Shown: positions 35,009 to 44,312, counted from the first letter of the stretch. The stretch is 56,427 nt of DNA from Aequorivita viscosa (GCF_900106795.1 NZ_FNNS01000024.1:4096-60522), one strand, 5' to 3'. The notes: generated by a model from the sequence alone, not told the origin. Program-made: numbers and translations.

Positions 35009-35710
35009 ATGGCACAGAGTTTAAGAAAATTCTTTCTACGTTTTAATTACACTGAGGAAAAAGGATTCATTTGCAATATACCTGCTTTTAAAGAAAACGT
35101 GCATTTGTCAATTGCCTATAGCAATAAGAGAAAGGAATTCAATATCCATTTTACCGATGACAATATTAAGGAAGTAGGCTCAATACGAAGAAAATTTATA
35201 TTGGTAATGTCATCCTTTAGATTTTTTCTTTTCATAAATAGATTTGAAAAGCTTTATAATTTCCATCATTTAAAAATGATTAGGGACTCAGAAGTAAATC
35301 TCGGTAAATTAAAAAAGCATGGTTTTATGTTTTTTCATGTACCAGATTCTATTGTAGAAAGTAAACTACTCCACCTGAAAGGACGAGGTAAAAGAATAAA
35401 GATTAGAGAAAATGTCGATTTAAATGCTATGGCAGATGGTTTTCTGCCCATTACGGAAATTCATTCCTGTACAGACTCTTTTTTCCAAGCCTATAAATGG
35501 AAAGGAGAACATTTGTCTTTTCAAGGAATTATTTTTAAAACAAATAGTTCAAGAAAACTGTATTTCGTGCCTAAAAAAAAATACAACAGATTTTTGAAAC
35601 ATAGTGCTATTGTGGTTTACAATTATCTTAATAAATATCCAACCCCCGAGACTTTAGAATTCAGAAAAATAGCATTCGAAAATTTAAAGCATCCCTATTT
35701 AAATAAGTAA
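35009..35710 (+). CDS. hypothetical protein of unknown function
   Basis: From ATG 35009 (preferred over TTG 35003) the protein has 233 residues. It is rich in aromatic and basic residues, with two basic segments (KKHGFMFFHVPDS and GRGKRIKIRENVD) and a C-terminal helix ending in NLKHPYLNK. There is no signal peptide or clear membrane helix, although FILVMSSFRFFLFI (about 70-83) is hydrophobic. It follows the hicAB terminator and has no co-oriented neighbour. I do not recognise it. Confidence 0.5.
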   Translation: MAQSLRKFFLRFNYTEEKGFICNIPAFKENVHLSIAYSNKRKEFNIHFTDDNIKEVGSIRRKFILVMSSFRFFLFINRFEKLYNFHHLKMIRDSEVNLGKLKKHGFMFFHVPDSIVESKLLHLKGRGKRIKIRENVDLNAMADGFLPITEIHSCTDSFFQAYKWKGEHLSFQGIIFKTNSSRKLYFVPKKKYNRFLKHSAIVVYNYLNKYPTPETLEFRKIAFENLKHPYLNK

Positions 35711-35907
35711 ATGAACAATTATATTTTAGAAAATTATTTTAAACAGGAAATCATAAAGAAGCAGCTAAAATAGGCTTCGAAATTGCCACTTCAAAATCGT
35801 TTAATAAAACCCTACTTGATTTTTAACAGTTCGTATGAGATCCGCACTATTCTCCCAACAAATCATCATCTAAAATCTCCCAATACCCTCCCCATCAAAA
35901 AGTTAAC

Positions 35908-36067
35908 TTAAACTTCCCAACTACCTCCCCTCCGGGGAGGTCAAAACTGCCTTTTCCGGCAGTTTTGGGTGGGGACAGCTCTAGCCGTACCACAGTTTGA
36001 ACCAAAATTGTCTGGCTCTATGAAACCGAAATCACTGGCACAAATAGAATCGAATTAGCGAATAAGT
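35908..36067. repeat. dispersed two-hairpin repeat, copy 1
   Basis: CCTCCCC-TCC-GGGGAGG (35924-35940) and AAAACTGC...GCAGTTTT (35943-35966) are two hairpins in a row, then GGGTGGGGACAGCTCTAG and an imperfectly repeated ACC(A/G)AAAT...CTGGC unit. The whole block recurs at 39786-39945, and the last unit also at 29899-29947. Confidence 0.8.
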
Positions 36068-36164
36068 GGGTCAGCTTGATCCGGAATAGCCACTATTAAT
36101 ATGGCAAGGTGTTTTGCGGTGAGAAAGGGAACGCGATGCAATCGCGCCCCAGCGGGGGGGCACA

Positions 36165-36240
36165 TATAAAAAAACTGAAACCCACCAATTACGGAAAACC
36201 ATAAGAGTGGGCTTTTAAATTGGGGAGAATACCAAATTGA
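36165..36240 (-). ncRNA. repeat-family element B: promoter, hairpin and T-tract
   Basis: On the minus strand TCAATTTG (36240-36233, a near match to the -7 box) is followed by GTATTCTCCCC, then a hairpin with arms CCCAC/GTGGG (36181-36211), then TTTCAGTTTTTTTATA. A promoter followed within about 60 bases by an intrinsic terminator would make a short RNA of about 60-70 bases. No gene follows it on this strand. It is the only family member with a T-tract. Confidence 0.4.
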
Positions 36241-36350
36241 ATAATTTTACTTATTTAAAAAATCTATGAAGCATACTACTAATGCTACTTTAATTGACAG
36301 ACGAGGATACGGGCGAGCCTTCAGCAAGATCGGGATCTATTTTATAAGCT

Positions 36351-37157
36351 TTATAAAATATCTGATTTTTTTCTCCAACGTTCTATGCCTTGATATTCAA
36401 CATTTTTCAACAATTCATCAAATTTCATGTTTTCATTAAATGGCTTACAATGTCCAAAATACTTGATTTCTAAAGGTTGAATATTATTGCTATAGTCATT
36501 AGAGGATTTGTTAATATTATGGCTCAATATCCAGTTTGTTGAAACCCACTGATACGACGACCACCCACAGTAGCTTAGAGCATTTATATTGTCGCCAAAA
36601 TAGCTTGTTGAACCATTATAGGCATGAGCGTATTTAATATTTTCATTTAATCTTTTTACTAAAAAGTATAATCCCTCTTTCAATTGAAAATGAATTTTTA
36701 AATTGTCCGAATGCGATTTCCCTAAAATAAAATCAGCTAAGTCTCCTAAATCATATGGAGTTCCAGCAGTGACGACTTTACACCCTGCATGTTTTGCAAA
36801 ATATCGATATAAATCTTTTTTTCCATCCAACCACTTTCTGCCATAAACTTTTTCAAAATCAATACTTTTTTGTGTAAACATCAGATTATAATTACTTTCT
36901 ATGTACTTAACGAAAATATCATATGCTGTATCATGTGGACAAGTAACTTTGACATTACAATTCACACAAATTACTTTTGGAAAAATGAGTTCCTTAGGTT
37001 TATATGATTGAAGATTTATTGGCTCATCATTTCCAGAAATATACGTTAGATTATGTTTCTTAAATTTTTTACCATAGTTTCGTTTTAAATCAGAAGCTTT
37101 AAATTTATGCTCTCCAGAATCACTATTACTTCCACATATCCAACATTTTTGATTCAT
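36351..37157 (-). CDS. HNH-like zinc-binding protein
   Basis: The 268-residue protein begins with CWICG (Cys 5, 8) and SGEHKFKASDLKRNYGKKF, and later has VICVNCNVKVTCPHDTAYDIF (in part; Cys near 63, 66). The order CxxC, EHKF, CxxCN, D matches a group of HNH-type nucleases that bind zinc through the outer cysteines. The C-terminal half is unfamiliar and aromatic-rich. It is alone on the minus strand between repeat element B and a 127-base gap. A nuclease role in defence is likely but not shown. Confidence 0.6.
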   Translation of the reverse strand: MNQKCWICGSNSDSGEHKFKASDLKRNYGKKFKKHNLTYISGNDEPINLQSYKPKELIFPKVICVNCNVKVTCPHDTAYDIFVKYIESNYNLMFTQKSIDFEKVYGRKWLDGKKDLYRYFAKHAGCKVVTAGTPYDLGDLADFILGKSHSDNLKIHFQLKEGLYFLVKRLNENIKYAHAYNGSTSYFGDNINALSYCGWSSYQWVSTNWILSHNINKSSNDYSNNIQPLEIKYFGHCKPFNENMKFDELLKNVEYQGIERWRKKSDIL

Positions 37158-37284
37158 AATCTATGAGCTATTTGGCCTAACTTTTACATACAACTTAATA
37201 TCGACTTAAAGTCAACTCACTTGAAATAGCTACCGATGAAGCTAAAAAGAAGGTATTGGGTGTGTACCATGCCAATGGCTGAGG

Positions 37285-38220
37285 CTATATTATTTTCATT
37301 CCGTTTATATTATTATCTTTTAGAAATTGTTTTAGTTCTGGGTGGATTTTAACAACCTTATTATCTATATATGATTGAATAAAAGCAGCAATTTCATATT
37401 GACAATCTTCCGGCGGTTCCATTCCACAATCAAGATAATCAATCATATCACCTGAAGAAATTAAAGCTGATTCAATCATAGTAATTAAAACTAAAAATAA
37501 TGTAATTATATATGATGTTCTAACGTTCACGTTTCCAAAATAGATTTCTAAATGTTGATTATGGATTTGTATTAAATTATGTGATGAAAATTGGCTGCCG
37601 TTGTTGTGAACATAATTATTGAGTTTGGATCGCAAAATTTCCCAATAATTTCCAAGCTTATAATTAATGAGTATTTGCGAAATTTTAGGGTCTGTTTGCA
37701 AAACTTTCATATAATTTTCAAAGCTCAACTTCATTCTAATTTTCCGTGGTAATTCCAACACCTTATTTTCGAGCCATGCAGTAACTGCCTTTTCATCATC
37801 GTTCAATGTTGTATTAAATTGCAAATTGGAAAAGCTTTTTAGAAACTCTTCTTGGTTTTCCATACTAAAATTCTCTAATGATTCTTCTGTAAAAGGTTTT
37901 CTCTTATTTACAACGGTTAAAATATAAGTGTACAGTAATAAATCATCGCGAAGTTTTCTAACTAATGTGTTGGCATCGGAAAAGCTACCAATGGAGCAAC
38001 AGAGCTTTATGCTCCTTAAAGTTTGAACGGAATTGTCTAATAACCTCGCATTTACAATATGAAAATTCTTGTCTGAAATAAAGGCAATTATTCTTCCACT
38101 TAGGTTTATTAAATTAGTAAAGTCATCTAAAAATTCAATGTTTTGATCAAAGTCCTTCTCAAACATTTTGAATTGTTTGGATTCTGACATCTTACCTTGA
38201 TGGTTATAGAGGATTTTCAT
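37285..38220 (-). CDS. hypothetical helical protein
   Basis: The 311-residue protein is helical throughout, with a hydrophobic helix near residues 235-250 (IITLFLVLITMIESALI). LRSKLNNYVHNNG near 205-217 resembles the R...H motif of HEPN RNases, but the spacing (R, seven residues, H) is longer than usual. Starts at 38220 or 38190 (MSESKQFK) are both possible. It sits behind repeat element C. A HEPN-type or AbiV-like role is a weak suggestion. Confidence 0.5.
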   Translation of the reverse strand: MKILYNHQGKMSESKQFKMFEKDFDQNIEFLDDFTNLINLSGRIIAFISDKNFHIVNARLLDNSVQTLRSIKLCCSIGSFSDANTLVRKLRDDLLLYTYILTVVNKRKPFTEESLENFSMENQEEFLKSFSNLQFNTTLNDDEKAVTAWLENKVLELPRKIRMKLSFENYMKVLQTDPKISQILINYKLGNYWEILRSKLNNYVHNNGSQFSSHNLIQIHNQHLEIYFGNVNVRTSYIITLFLVLITMIESALISSGDMIDYLDCGMEPPEDCQYEIAAFIQSYIDNKVVKIHPELKQFLKDNNINGMKII

Positions 38221-38363
38221 GTTTAATGCGAATTTTTAGGGGAGAGTTACTAACTTGTTTATACCATCAACTTTATTCGGCTTCTCACGTCAATAGTTTT
38301 GAATAAACTCAATTTTTTAAAAATTTCTTTCGCCAAGATTCAAAATATATAACAAATATAAAC

Positions 38364-38420
38364 TTACCCATTACGTAAAATCATAAGAGTGAGCATTTTA
38401 ATTCGGAAATACCAAATATA
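38364..38420 (-). promoter_or_regulatory. repeat-family promoter element C
   Basis: On the minus strand TATATTTGGTATTTCC (box at 38413-38420) is followed by AATTAAAATGC, a weak hairpin and GTAATGGGTAAG. It starts about 190 bases upstream of the gene at 38220 and 84 bases after the HicA-like gene. Upstream bases (38430-38500) also match those beside element F. Confidence 0.5.
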
Positions 38421-38503
38421 ATGATTTGTCGGTTTCAAAAATTGCATTACAAATGGAACTATAAATAGACACTCTTTCTAAAAGCGTACCAGTAGGGAAA
38501 AGC

Positions 38504-38758
38504 TTATATTTTCCTTAGTTCAGATTCAAATTGTTCCTTTGTCAATATTCCTTTTCCAATAATTGTTTTTCTAACCATAGCAAAGTGGAATTCAGGAACC
38601 TCATCGTTAGGCTTAATCTGTCGTAAAACTATAATTGCATTGTACTTATCATAAGAATACACCAAGTGTTGACCATTATTGCGCTTGTAAATAAATCCGA
38701 TATTTTTCAATAACTGAATCAGTTCTTTATGTTTAATTTTTCTATTCAAGATGTTCAA
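38504..38758 (-). CDS. HicA-like (YcfA family) protein
   Basis: The 84-residue protein has the HicA-type fold: KHKELIQLLKNIGFIYKRNN, then GQHLVYSYDKYNAIIVLRQ with the histidine at the usual place in the GxHxxY motif. It is slightly longer than plain HicA and has a C-terminal helix. No HicB lies beside it. It overlaps the DUF4365 gene by 17 bases, so the two are translated together. Confidence 0.6.
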   Translation of the reverse strand: MNILNRKIKHKELIQLLKNIGFIYKRNNGQHLVYSYDKYNAIIVLRQIKPNDEVPEFHFAMVRKTIIGKGILTKEQFESELRKI

Positions 38759-39326
38759 TTTTTCCTTCTATTTGGTCTAAAATATTATTTTTATACGTTT
38801 GAAAATTTTTAATCACATTTTCATTAATTGTGTTACTAATTGGAATATTCACACTATATGATTTTTTTACAGAATTAATATCAAAATCAATTATTTTCTC
38901 AAAATATGCTTGAATATAAATCCAATATGATTTTTCTATTTTAGCGTCATATAAAACAAAAATGCAGGGATAAGGTTCAAATAACCATAGATTTAAATCT
39001 CTTTTATCGATAGGAAAACTGATGTATTTATTTTTTCGGACAAATTTGGGTGAATCAGTTGCTTTTAGTTGGATAAAGATTGTTCCATTTTCAAATTCAC
39101 CATCATCATTGTAGGTGTAAATGTTGACATCATACCCATAATCCTTTTCAAAGTGCTCAACAGAAAAATTATTTTTAAGTGAATAGTATTCTATATGATT
39201 AGCACTAAAATCAGCGATGACGTGTTCTCTAGTTCTAATTTTTTTATTTATACTTTTTTTCGCCAATTTTCTCAAATTATGCCCTAATGGTTTATATTTT
39301 AACGTTATTAGGCTTAAACCTTTCAT
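38742..39326 (-). CDS. DUF4365 domain protein (predicted nuclease-like)
   Basis: The 194-residue protein shows the DUF4365 pattern: HVIADFSANHIEYYSL, DYGYDVNIYTYNDDGEFENG, then TIFIQLKATDSPKF, giving the D...QxK set of a PD-(D/E)XK-like core (about residues 64-98), and FVLYDAKIEKSYWI. Such proteins are common in defence islands. Its stop overlaps the HicA-like start. It is downstream of repeat element D. Confidence 0.75.
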   Translation of the reverse strand: MKGLSLITLKYKPLGHNLRKLAKKSINKKIRTREHVIADFSANHIEYYSLKNNFSVEHFEKDYGYDVNIYTYNDDGEFENGTIFIQLKATDSPKFVRKNKYISFPIDKRDLNLWLFEPYPCIFVLYDAKIEKSYWIYIQAYFEKIIDFDINSVKKSYSVNIPISNTINENVIKNFQTYKNNILDQIEGKIEHLE

Positions 39327-39380
39327 CGGGTTGGTCGGTATGCCTAAGATATTAAAATTTCCAAATATAAAACCAACTCA

Positions 39381-39442
39381 AACCCTCCCATTATGAAAAA
39401 CCGAACGGATGGGGGTTTATATAGGGGAGAACACCAAATATA
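39381..39442 (-). promoter_or_regulatory. repeat-family promoter element D
   Basis: On the minus strand TATATTTGGTGTTCTCCCC (box at 39435-39442) is followed by TATATAAACC and a hairpin with arms of the AACCC...CCCAT / ATGGG type (39381-39418). It lies about 110 bases upstream of the DUF4365 gene. Confidence 0.55.
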
Positions 39443-39785
39443 TGTTTTTCTTTTAAATGGGCGATAGAGTGGAGGTACTGAAATAATTTAATAGCCTATA
39501 CCTTTGTAAGATATAGATGAAGGGAATTTGCTATAGGTTGTCTTTTTAAAATGTGGACACGTAGAATTGATCTTTCAAAACGAGGTAATTGACGAAGTCA
39601 AGACACGAATCAAACTCAAATTGAATCAACTGTTTTGGAAAGTGGCACAAATTAAACCGTTGGCACAGTTCGGACCGGAATGTCTGGTGCAAATCGAACC
39701 GATTTACCCAACTTTCAATCAAACGACCGCCCCAGTTTATCCATCCCCCCAAAACTCCTTAATAGAGCACGATACCCATTTCGCT

Positions 39786-39945
39786 TTAAACTTCCCAACT
39801 ACCTCCCCTCCGGGGAGGTCAAAACTGCCTTTTCCGGCAGTTTTGGGTGGGGACAGCTCTAGACGTACCACAGTTTTGAACCAAAATTGTCTGGCACTAT
39901 AAAACCGGAATCACTGGCACTAATCGGACCAGATTAGCGAATAAC
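39786..39945. repeat. dispersed two-hairpin repeat, copy 2
   Basis: The sequence is nearly identical to 35908-36067, including the two hairpins (CCTCCCC/GGGGAGG and AAAACTGC/GCAGTTTT), with a few base changes and one extra T. Similarity fades after about 39945. Confidence 0.8.
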
Positions 39946-40152
39946 GAGTTCATCTTGCTTCGATATATTCACTATTAATCTGTTACGGTATTCAGAGGAG
40001 GTAAAGGAAACAAGATACTCCCGAAGTGTGGGGAGTACACTAACGGGGGGCACGCGCTCCGAGCTATCTTTGAGCAACGAAATTTGGCATTAACTCATAT
40101 TGTGGACAACTCACTGGTCTTATTCACTGATTGATTTACGAAATTATATAAG

Positions 40153-40160
40153 TAAATTTG
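40153..40160 (+). promoter_or_regulatory. promoter of the hydrolase-STAND gene
   Basis: TAAATTTG matches TAnnTTTG, with a TTG at 40132-40134 at the right distance (18 bases between) for the -33 element. It is 25 bases before the ATG at 40185. Confidence 0.6.
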
Positions 40161-40184
40161 TTATAAACATTCTCAACATAATCA

Positions 40185-43100
40185 ATGAAAGAATTTTTAC
40201 TAAAAAAAGGAAATAAGAATTTAATTCTTTTAGTTCATGGTTTTACTGGGGGAAAAGAAACATGGGTCGAAAAAGGAGTGAATAGAATACCTGATTACCT
40301 TAAAGAAGATGAAGACATAAAATTAAACTATGATATTGCATACTTCGAATATTTCACAAAATTCACTGATAAAATTGAAAAAATAAAATGGCTTTTTGGG
40401 TTAATAACAGGCTCAAAGAAAAAATTTAAGCAGAACCTTTCAATTGACGACATAAAGGATATTTTATTTTCAACATTAATTGATTTCTTTAAAAGATATG
40501 ACAAAATTGTAATAATAGCCCATAGTATGGGAGGCATCATTACAAAGTCAGCAATCCTCAAATTATCAGTAGAAAATAAAAAGCAAATCGATCTTTTTAT
40601 TTCTCTTGCAGTACCACATAATGGCTCGAACTTAGCTAATCTAGGTAAATTAATCTTAAATAATCCCAATATAAATGAACTCACTCCACTAAATAAAATT
40701 ATTGATAAAATAAGTCGTGATTGGATTGAGTATTCTGTTAAGGATGCTTTACCCGAAACTATTTATTTTCAAGGAAAAAATGATAATATTGTTTCAAATC
40801 AGTCGTCGATTGGTTATTCTGGAAGAAAGGAAGAAGTCGTATATTCGGATGATGACCATTTTAGTATACTTATACCAGAAAACAATGACTCCATCGTACT
40901 GAAATCAATTATTGATTTAACACTGGATATTTTAAAAAAAACGCCTAAAAAAAATCCTCTAATTACATCACATATTAGTGAAGAGTCTATTGCACATATT
41001 ACTGATAGAATAGGTAATAAGCTCGGTTTAGCATTGCCCAAATTTGAAAACCAATTATATACCAGAGATAGTATTCCACAACTTTCATCAAATATTTCAA
41101 AACGTTCTAAAACTATAAAAACCTTATTAAGGGAAACAGAAAAAAAGTGGATAATGCTTAATGGGATGTATGGTACAGGTAAAACACAATTAGCAATATT
41201 GATTGCTCAATATTTAGAGATAGAAACAATATGGATAAGCTTTAATGATAGTGATGGAAAATCTATTCTTGAAAAAATATTTAAGACATTTGAAGTTAAT
41301 ACCGATATAGAATTAAAAAGTAAGCTAGATAAACTCTTTAAAGAAAAAAAACACCTTTTAATACTTGACAATTTACCAACTTTTGGTATTCATAACAGTG
41401 TCGATAATAGTTTTAATTCTTTTATCTCCAACTGTGTAGAATATAATATAATCATAATTTCAACTTCACATTATACACTTCCAAGTTCCATAAAATCTGT
41501 TCATAATAATAATGTTTTTGAAAAACAAATCCCTTTTTTAAATCTGAAGGAATGTAATGACATAATAAAAACATATCCAAATAGCATTCATTTTAATAGT
41601 ACAAAAGCTCTTCATGCCATTACGAATGGACATCCTCTGTACTTTCAAGTTATCTGTAGATATTTACAAAATACAAACTGGGTTATTAAGGAAGAACAAC
41701 TTTTTGATTTCTTTACTGGACAACTTTTTTCTGATTTAACAGATGAAACTCTTTCAAAATTTATTTTAAAAGTTGAAGATGAAAATACTCGAGAACTTCT
41801 TTATAGACTAAATGTTATTAAAGGTGATGTGACAGAGAGTAAGATAAATGTAGTTGCACAATGTAAACCGAAAATAGATAAACCTTTTGAAAAAATATTA
41901 GGAGTAACTGGTAGTTGGGTTCAGAGAGATGGAAATAAATATTTCATTTCTCCACTTTTTAAAAGACTTGGCGATAAACATATATCTAAAGCATTATTGT
42001 GTAATATCAATTATAATTTAGGAAAATCTATACTATCAAAACAAAAGGTTTCGCAATTCGATGTTCAAGATGCCATTATGCATTTTATAAGCTCAAAAAA
42101 ATATGATGATGCTGGATTTATAATTCTAAAGTTTATGCAACATTGTTTATCTCAGCCAAATCAATTTTTTGACTCTAATTTTGAACTTTATACGTGGTAT
42201 TTTAATCCAATTCCGAAGGAAATGAATCTTATACTTCGTTTACTTATTCGGAGTCTTCAAGTTAATTTTGAATTTAATAAATTAAGAGACAACGATAAAG
42301 ACTTAAACTTTCTTAGAAAAGATCTAATATTATTAGTTGATGAAGCACTTAAAGAAAAGGTTGATGTTTATTTTCCTGCGTTAATACTTTCCACCACATA
42401 TATTAAGGAAGAAAGTTCAGAAGCCATTAAATACTTTTCTCTTTATGTAAACAGTTATGCCTATGGGCAATTGCCAGAAATGCAAATTAATGAAGAAAGC
42501 GAAATTCTTAAATTCGATAAAAATGTGGTTTGGCTTTTATTATACAAAGTTGATGATGTCAAAAGTCTTAAAAAATGGTTTGAAAATGTTGGGCAAATGG
42601 ATAAGTCCATCAATGACATAGATAGTGAGCAAGCTTACTTATTTTCTGAAAAACTTTTTCATAATTTTATAGTTAAAGAAAAAAAATCACTAACACCTGA
42701 TTGGAATGGAGTTTTAGAAATTTTTTCTTATATCTATAATAAATCTCTTGAACTCGATATCTTAATATTAAAAGCTTTCGCCATTAAGGAGCAAATAATA
42801 ATCCTTTCTGAAATGCTTCACGACATAAGTAGTGCTGAAAAACTTTATCTCGAGTTCAAAGATTCACTTCAACAAGAACTAGCATATTTTCTTATTACTG
42901 ATGAAATAGGAAGACAGTTTCACTATCATCAAAATAATGAAAATGCTGAAAAATATTTATCGGAAGTTGTAAATATAGAAGTTGAAAAATTTGTGACTGT
43001 AAAAGCTGACACCTTTTTAACTCTTGGAAAAATAAATGGCGATAAAAATATTGAAAAAGCTCATTTATTTATTGAAAGAGGTCTTGGTTTTATGACCGAT

Positions 43101-44312
43101 AATATTTTTATTGATGAAATTTCCTATATTCAATATATTGGAGAGTATGCTACTTCATTATTTCTATTAAATAAAAATGACGAAGCCATTTTAAAATTTA
43201 TAGAAGGTTATGAACTATTGCTGAATTCTTTTCAAGAAAACTCTTTTTACATTAATACACAAGTTAGATATGGCAACGCCATTGGTTATATCTCTAAGAT
43301 GACAGAAACAGGTTTAGTTCCAGAAGATAACTTCACCAAACCTTATTTAGGATTTATAAGCAACAATAAAGATTTAAATGATCTTTATTTTTCCGAAAAA
43401 TTACTTCTAAATATATTTATAATTATTCAGTTCTTTGAAAAGATTGATGATGAAGTGAAAGCTAAGCACTGGGCTCAAAAGATTTTTGATTTAAAAGATA
43501 AATATGGAATTGGAATATTTTATAGAATGTTAAACAATTTAATTGGCTATGAAATCATGAATGGTGAATTAAATACTGCCTTCGAGCTACAAAAAGAAAA
43601 TATTTATTTAAATCAAGAATTATTAAAAAGAGATTTAGAAACGATTGAGAATCAAATTGAAAAGGATTTGGTTGAAAGTTTTCAAAAAAAGATTAGACTT
43701 TCAAAAAAAGATTCAGATTTTGATTTGATAATGTTTTCTGTGGTACCAGTGTTATTTTATTTACTTAAACAGCTATTAAGAGAAGAAATAAAAATTTCTG
43801 ATTTGGTTCAATTGTATTTGGAAACCATAAGAAAATATTCAGAAATTTTTACGAATAAAGAATTATATAAAGAGTTAAATTATATTATAAAAAACTTTCC
43901 TAATAATAGTGAAGAATCTAAAAGCTTACTAGACCATGTCAATAGAACAAATCCAGCAATTTTTGGTTATATTCAATCAGTCGCTTATTTAATATGTCCA
44001 CTTAGTATGAACAGCAAAGAAGCAATTGAATTTCACTTTAAATTGTTCCCAGAATTAAAAATTTACGGAGGAAGTATAGAAACTTATTTAGTAATTCCAT
44101 TTTTAATTGAATTTTGGAAAAATAAATTAAAAAAAGAGCCAGAAGCTTTTCATAATATTGGAAAGTTATATGAAAATCTCAACAAAATCGATAGAGTGAA
44201 AATCAACTTACGCATAAAAGGAATTTTTTCATTAATATCCGAAAGTTTAAAATACAATTTGAATGAAAGTGATAAATTATGGTTAGAAGAATACTGGGAG
44301 GAATACGAATAA
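40185..44312 (+). CDS. alpha/beta-hydrolase - STAND NTPase - helical repeat protein
   Basis: The 1375-residue protein joins three parts. Residues about 1-250 are an alpha/beta-hydrolase: oxyanion HGFTGG near 18-23, nucleophile elbow AHSMGG near 112-117, an Asp in GKNDNIV near 199 and a His in DDDHFS near 225. Residues about 300-560 are a STAND-type NTPase: Walker A GMYGTGKTQL near 327-336, Walker B HLLILDNLP near 388-396, and a winged-helix region. The remaining about 800 residues are helical repeats, TPR-like, as in sensors of the Avs type. A lipase or esterase effector set off by a STAND switch is a likely abortive defence design. It stands alone with its own promoter. Architecture is clear; the trigger is unknown. 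Confidence 0.8.
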   Translation: MKEFLLKKGNKNLILLVHGFTGGKETWVEKGVNRIPDYLKEDEDIKLNYDIAYFEYFTKFTDKIEKIKWLFGLITGSKKKFKQNLSIDDIKDILFSTLIDFFKRYDKIVIIAHSMGGIITKSAILKLSVENKKQIDLFISLAVPHNGSNLANLGKLILNNPNINELTPLNKIIDKISRDWIEYSVKDALPETIYFQGKNDNIVSNQSSIGYSGRKEEVVYSDDDHFSILIPENNDSIVLKSIIDLTLDILKKTPKKNPLITSHISEESIAHITDRIGNKLGLALPKFENQLYTRDSIPQLSSNISKRSKTIKTLLRETEKKWIMLNGMYGTGKTQLAILIAQYLEIETIWISFNDSDGKSILEKIFKTFEVNTDIELKSKLDKLFKEKKHLLILDNLPTFGIHNSVDNSFNSFISNCVEYNIIIISTSHYTLPSSIKSVHNNNVFEKQIPFLNLKECNDIIKTYPNSIHFNSTKALHAITNGHPLYFQVICRYLQNTNWVIKEEQLFDFFTGQLFSDLTDETLSKFILKVEDENTRELLYRLNVIKGDVTESKINVVAQCKPKIDKPFEKILGVTGSWVQRDGNKYFISPLFKRLGDKHISKALLCNINYNLGKSILSKQKVSQFDVQDAIMHFISSKKYDDAGFIILKFMQHCLSQPNQFFDSNFELYTWYFNPIPKEMNLILRLLIRSLQVNFEFNKLRDNDKDLNFLRKDLILLVDEALKEKVDVYFPALILSTTYIKEESSEAIKYFSLYVNSYAYGQLPEMQINEESEILKFDKNVVWLLLYKVDDVKSLKKWFENVGQMDKSINDIDSEQAYLFSEKLFHNFIVKEKKSLTPDWNGVLEIFSYIYNKSLELDILILKAFAIKEQIIILSEMLHDISSAEKLYLEFKDSLQQELAYFLITDEIGRQFHYHQNNENAEKYLSEVVNIEVEKFVTVKADTFLTLGKINGDKNIEKAHLFIERGLGFMTDNIFIDEISYIQYIGEYATSLFLLNKNDEAILKFIEGYELLLNSFQENSFYINTQVRYGNAIGYISKMTETGLVPEDNFTKPYLGFISNNKDLNDLYFSEKLLLNIFIIIQFFEKIDDEVKAKHWAQKIFDLKDKYGIGIFYRMLNNLIGYEIMNGELNTAFELQKENIYLNQELLKRDLETIENQIEKDLVESFQKKIRLSKKDSDFDLIMFSVVPVLFYLLKQLLREEIKISDLVQLYLETIRKYSEIFTNKELYKELNYIIKNFPNNSEESKSLLDHVNRTNPAIFGYIQSVAYLICPLSMNSKEAIEFHFKLFPELKIYGGSIETYLVIPFLIEFWKNKLKKEPEAFHNIGKLYENLNKIDRVKINLRIKGIFSLISESLKYNLNESDKLWLEEYWEEYE

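Larger units (their letters stand above)
35711..36350. other. repeat-rich intergenic region
   Basis: This 640-base stretch holds a short coherent tail (35753-35826, reading GNHKEAAKIGFEIATSKSF and on to a stop) that is probably the end of a lost gene, then the dispersed repeat (35908-36067), a GC-rich palindrome GCGATGCAATCGC near 36135 with CCCCAGCGGGG beside it, and repeat-family element B (36165-36240). No intact gene is seen. Confidence 0.5.
39327..40184. other. repeat-rich intergenic region
   Basis: This 858-base gap contains a minus-strand -7 box TATATTTG at 39362-39369, repeat-family element D (39381-39442), imperfect 26-29-base units with CTGGTGCAAATCGAACCG-like text (39600-39720), the second copy of the dispersed repeat (39786-39945) and a plus-strand promoter (40153-40160). 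The open frames here come from repeats and are not thought to be genes. Confidence 0.55.

Noticed and set aside
37208-37284. Short plus-strand frame reading LEIATDEAKKKVLGVYHANG
   Set aside because: It could be the tail of a lost gene, but it is too short to identify and has no start.
36165-39447. Idea that the single-gene units separated by repeated elements are an integron cassette array
   Set aside because: GTTAGGC-like core sites were found near only one or two genes, the elements lie at promoters rather than after genes, and no integrase is present.
39567-39902. 111-codon plus-strand frame with repeated AQ..P units
   Set aside because: It runs through dispersed repeats and both hairpins of the repeat, and a copy of the same DNA at 35.9 kb is not open in the same way.
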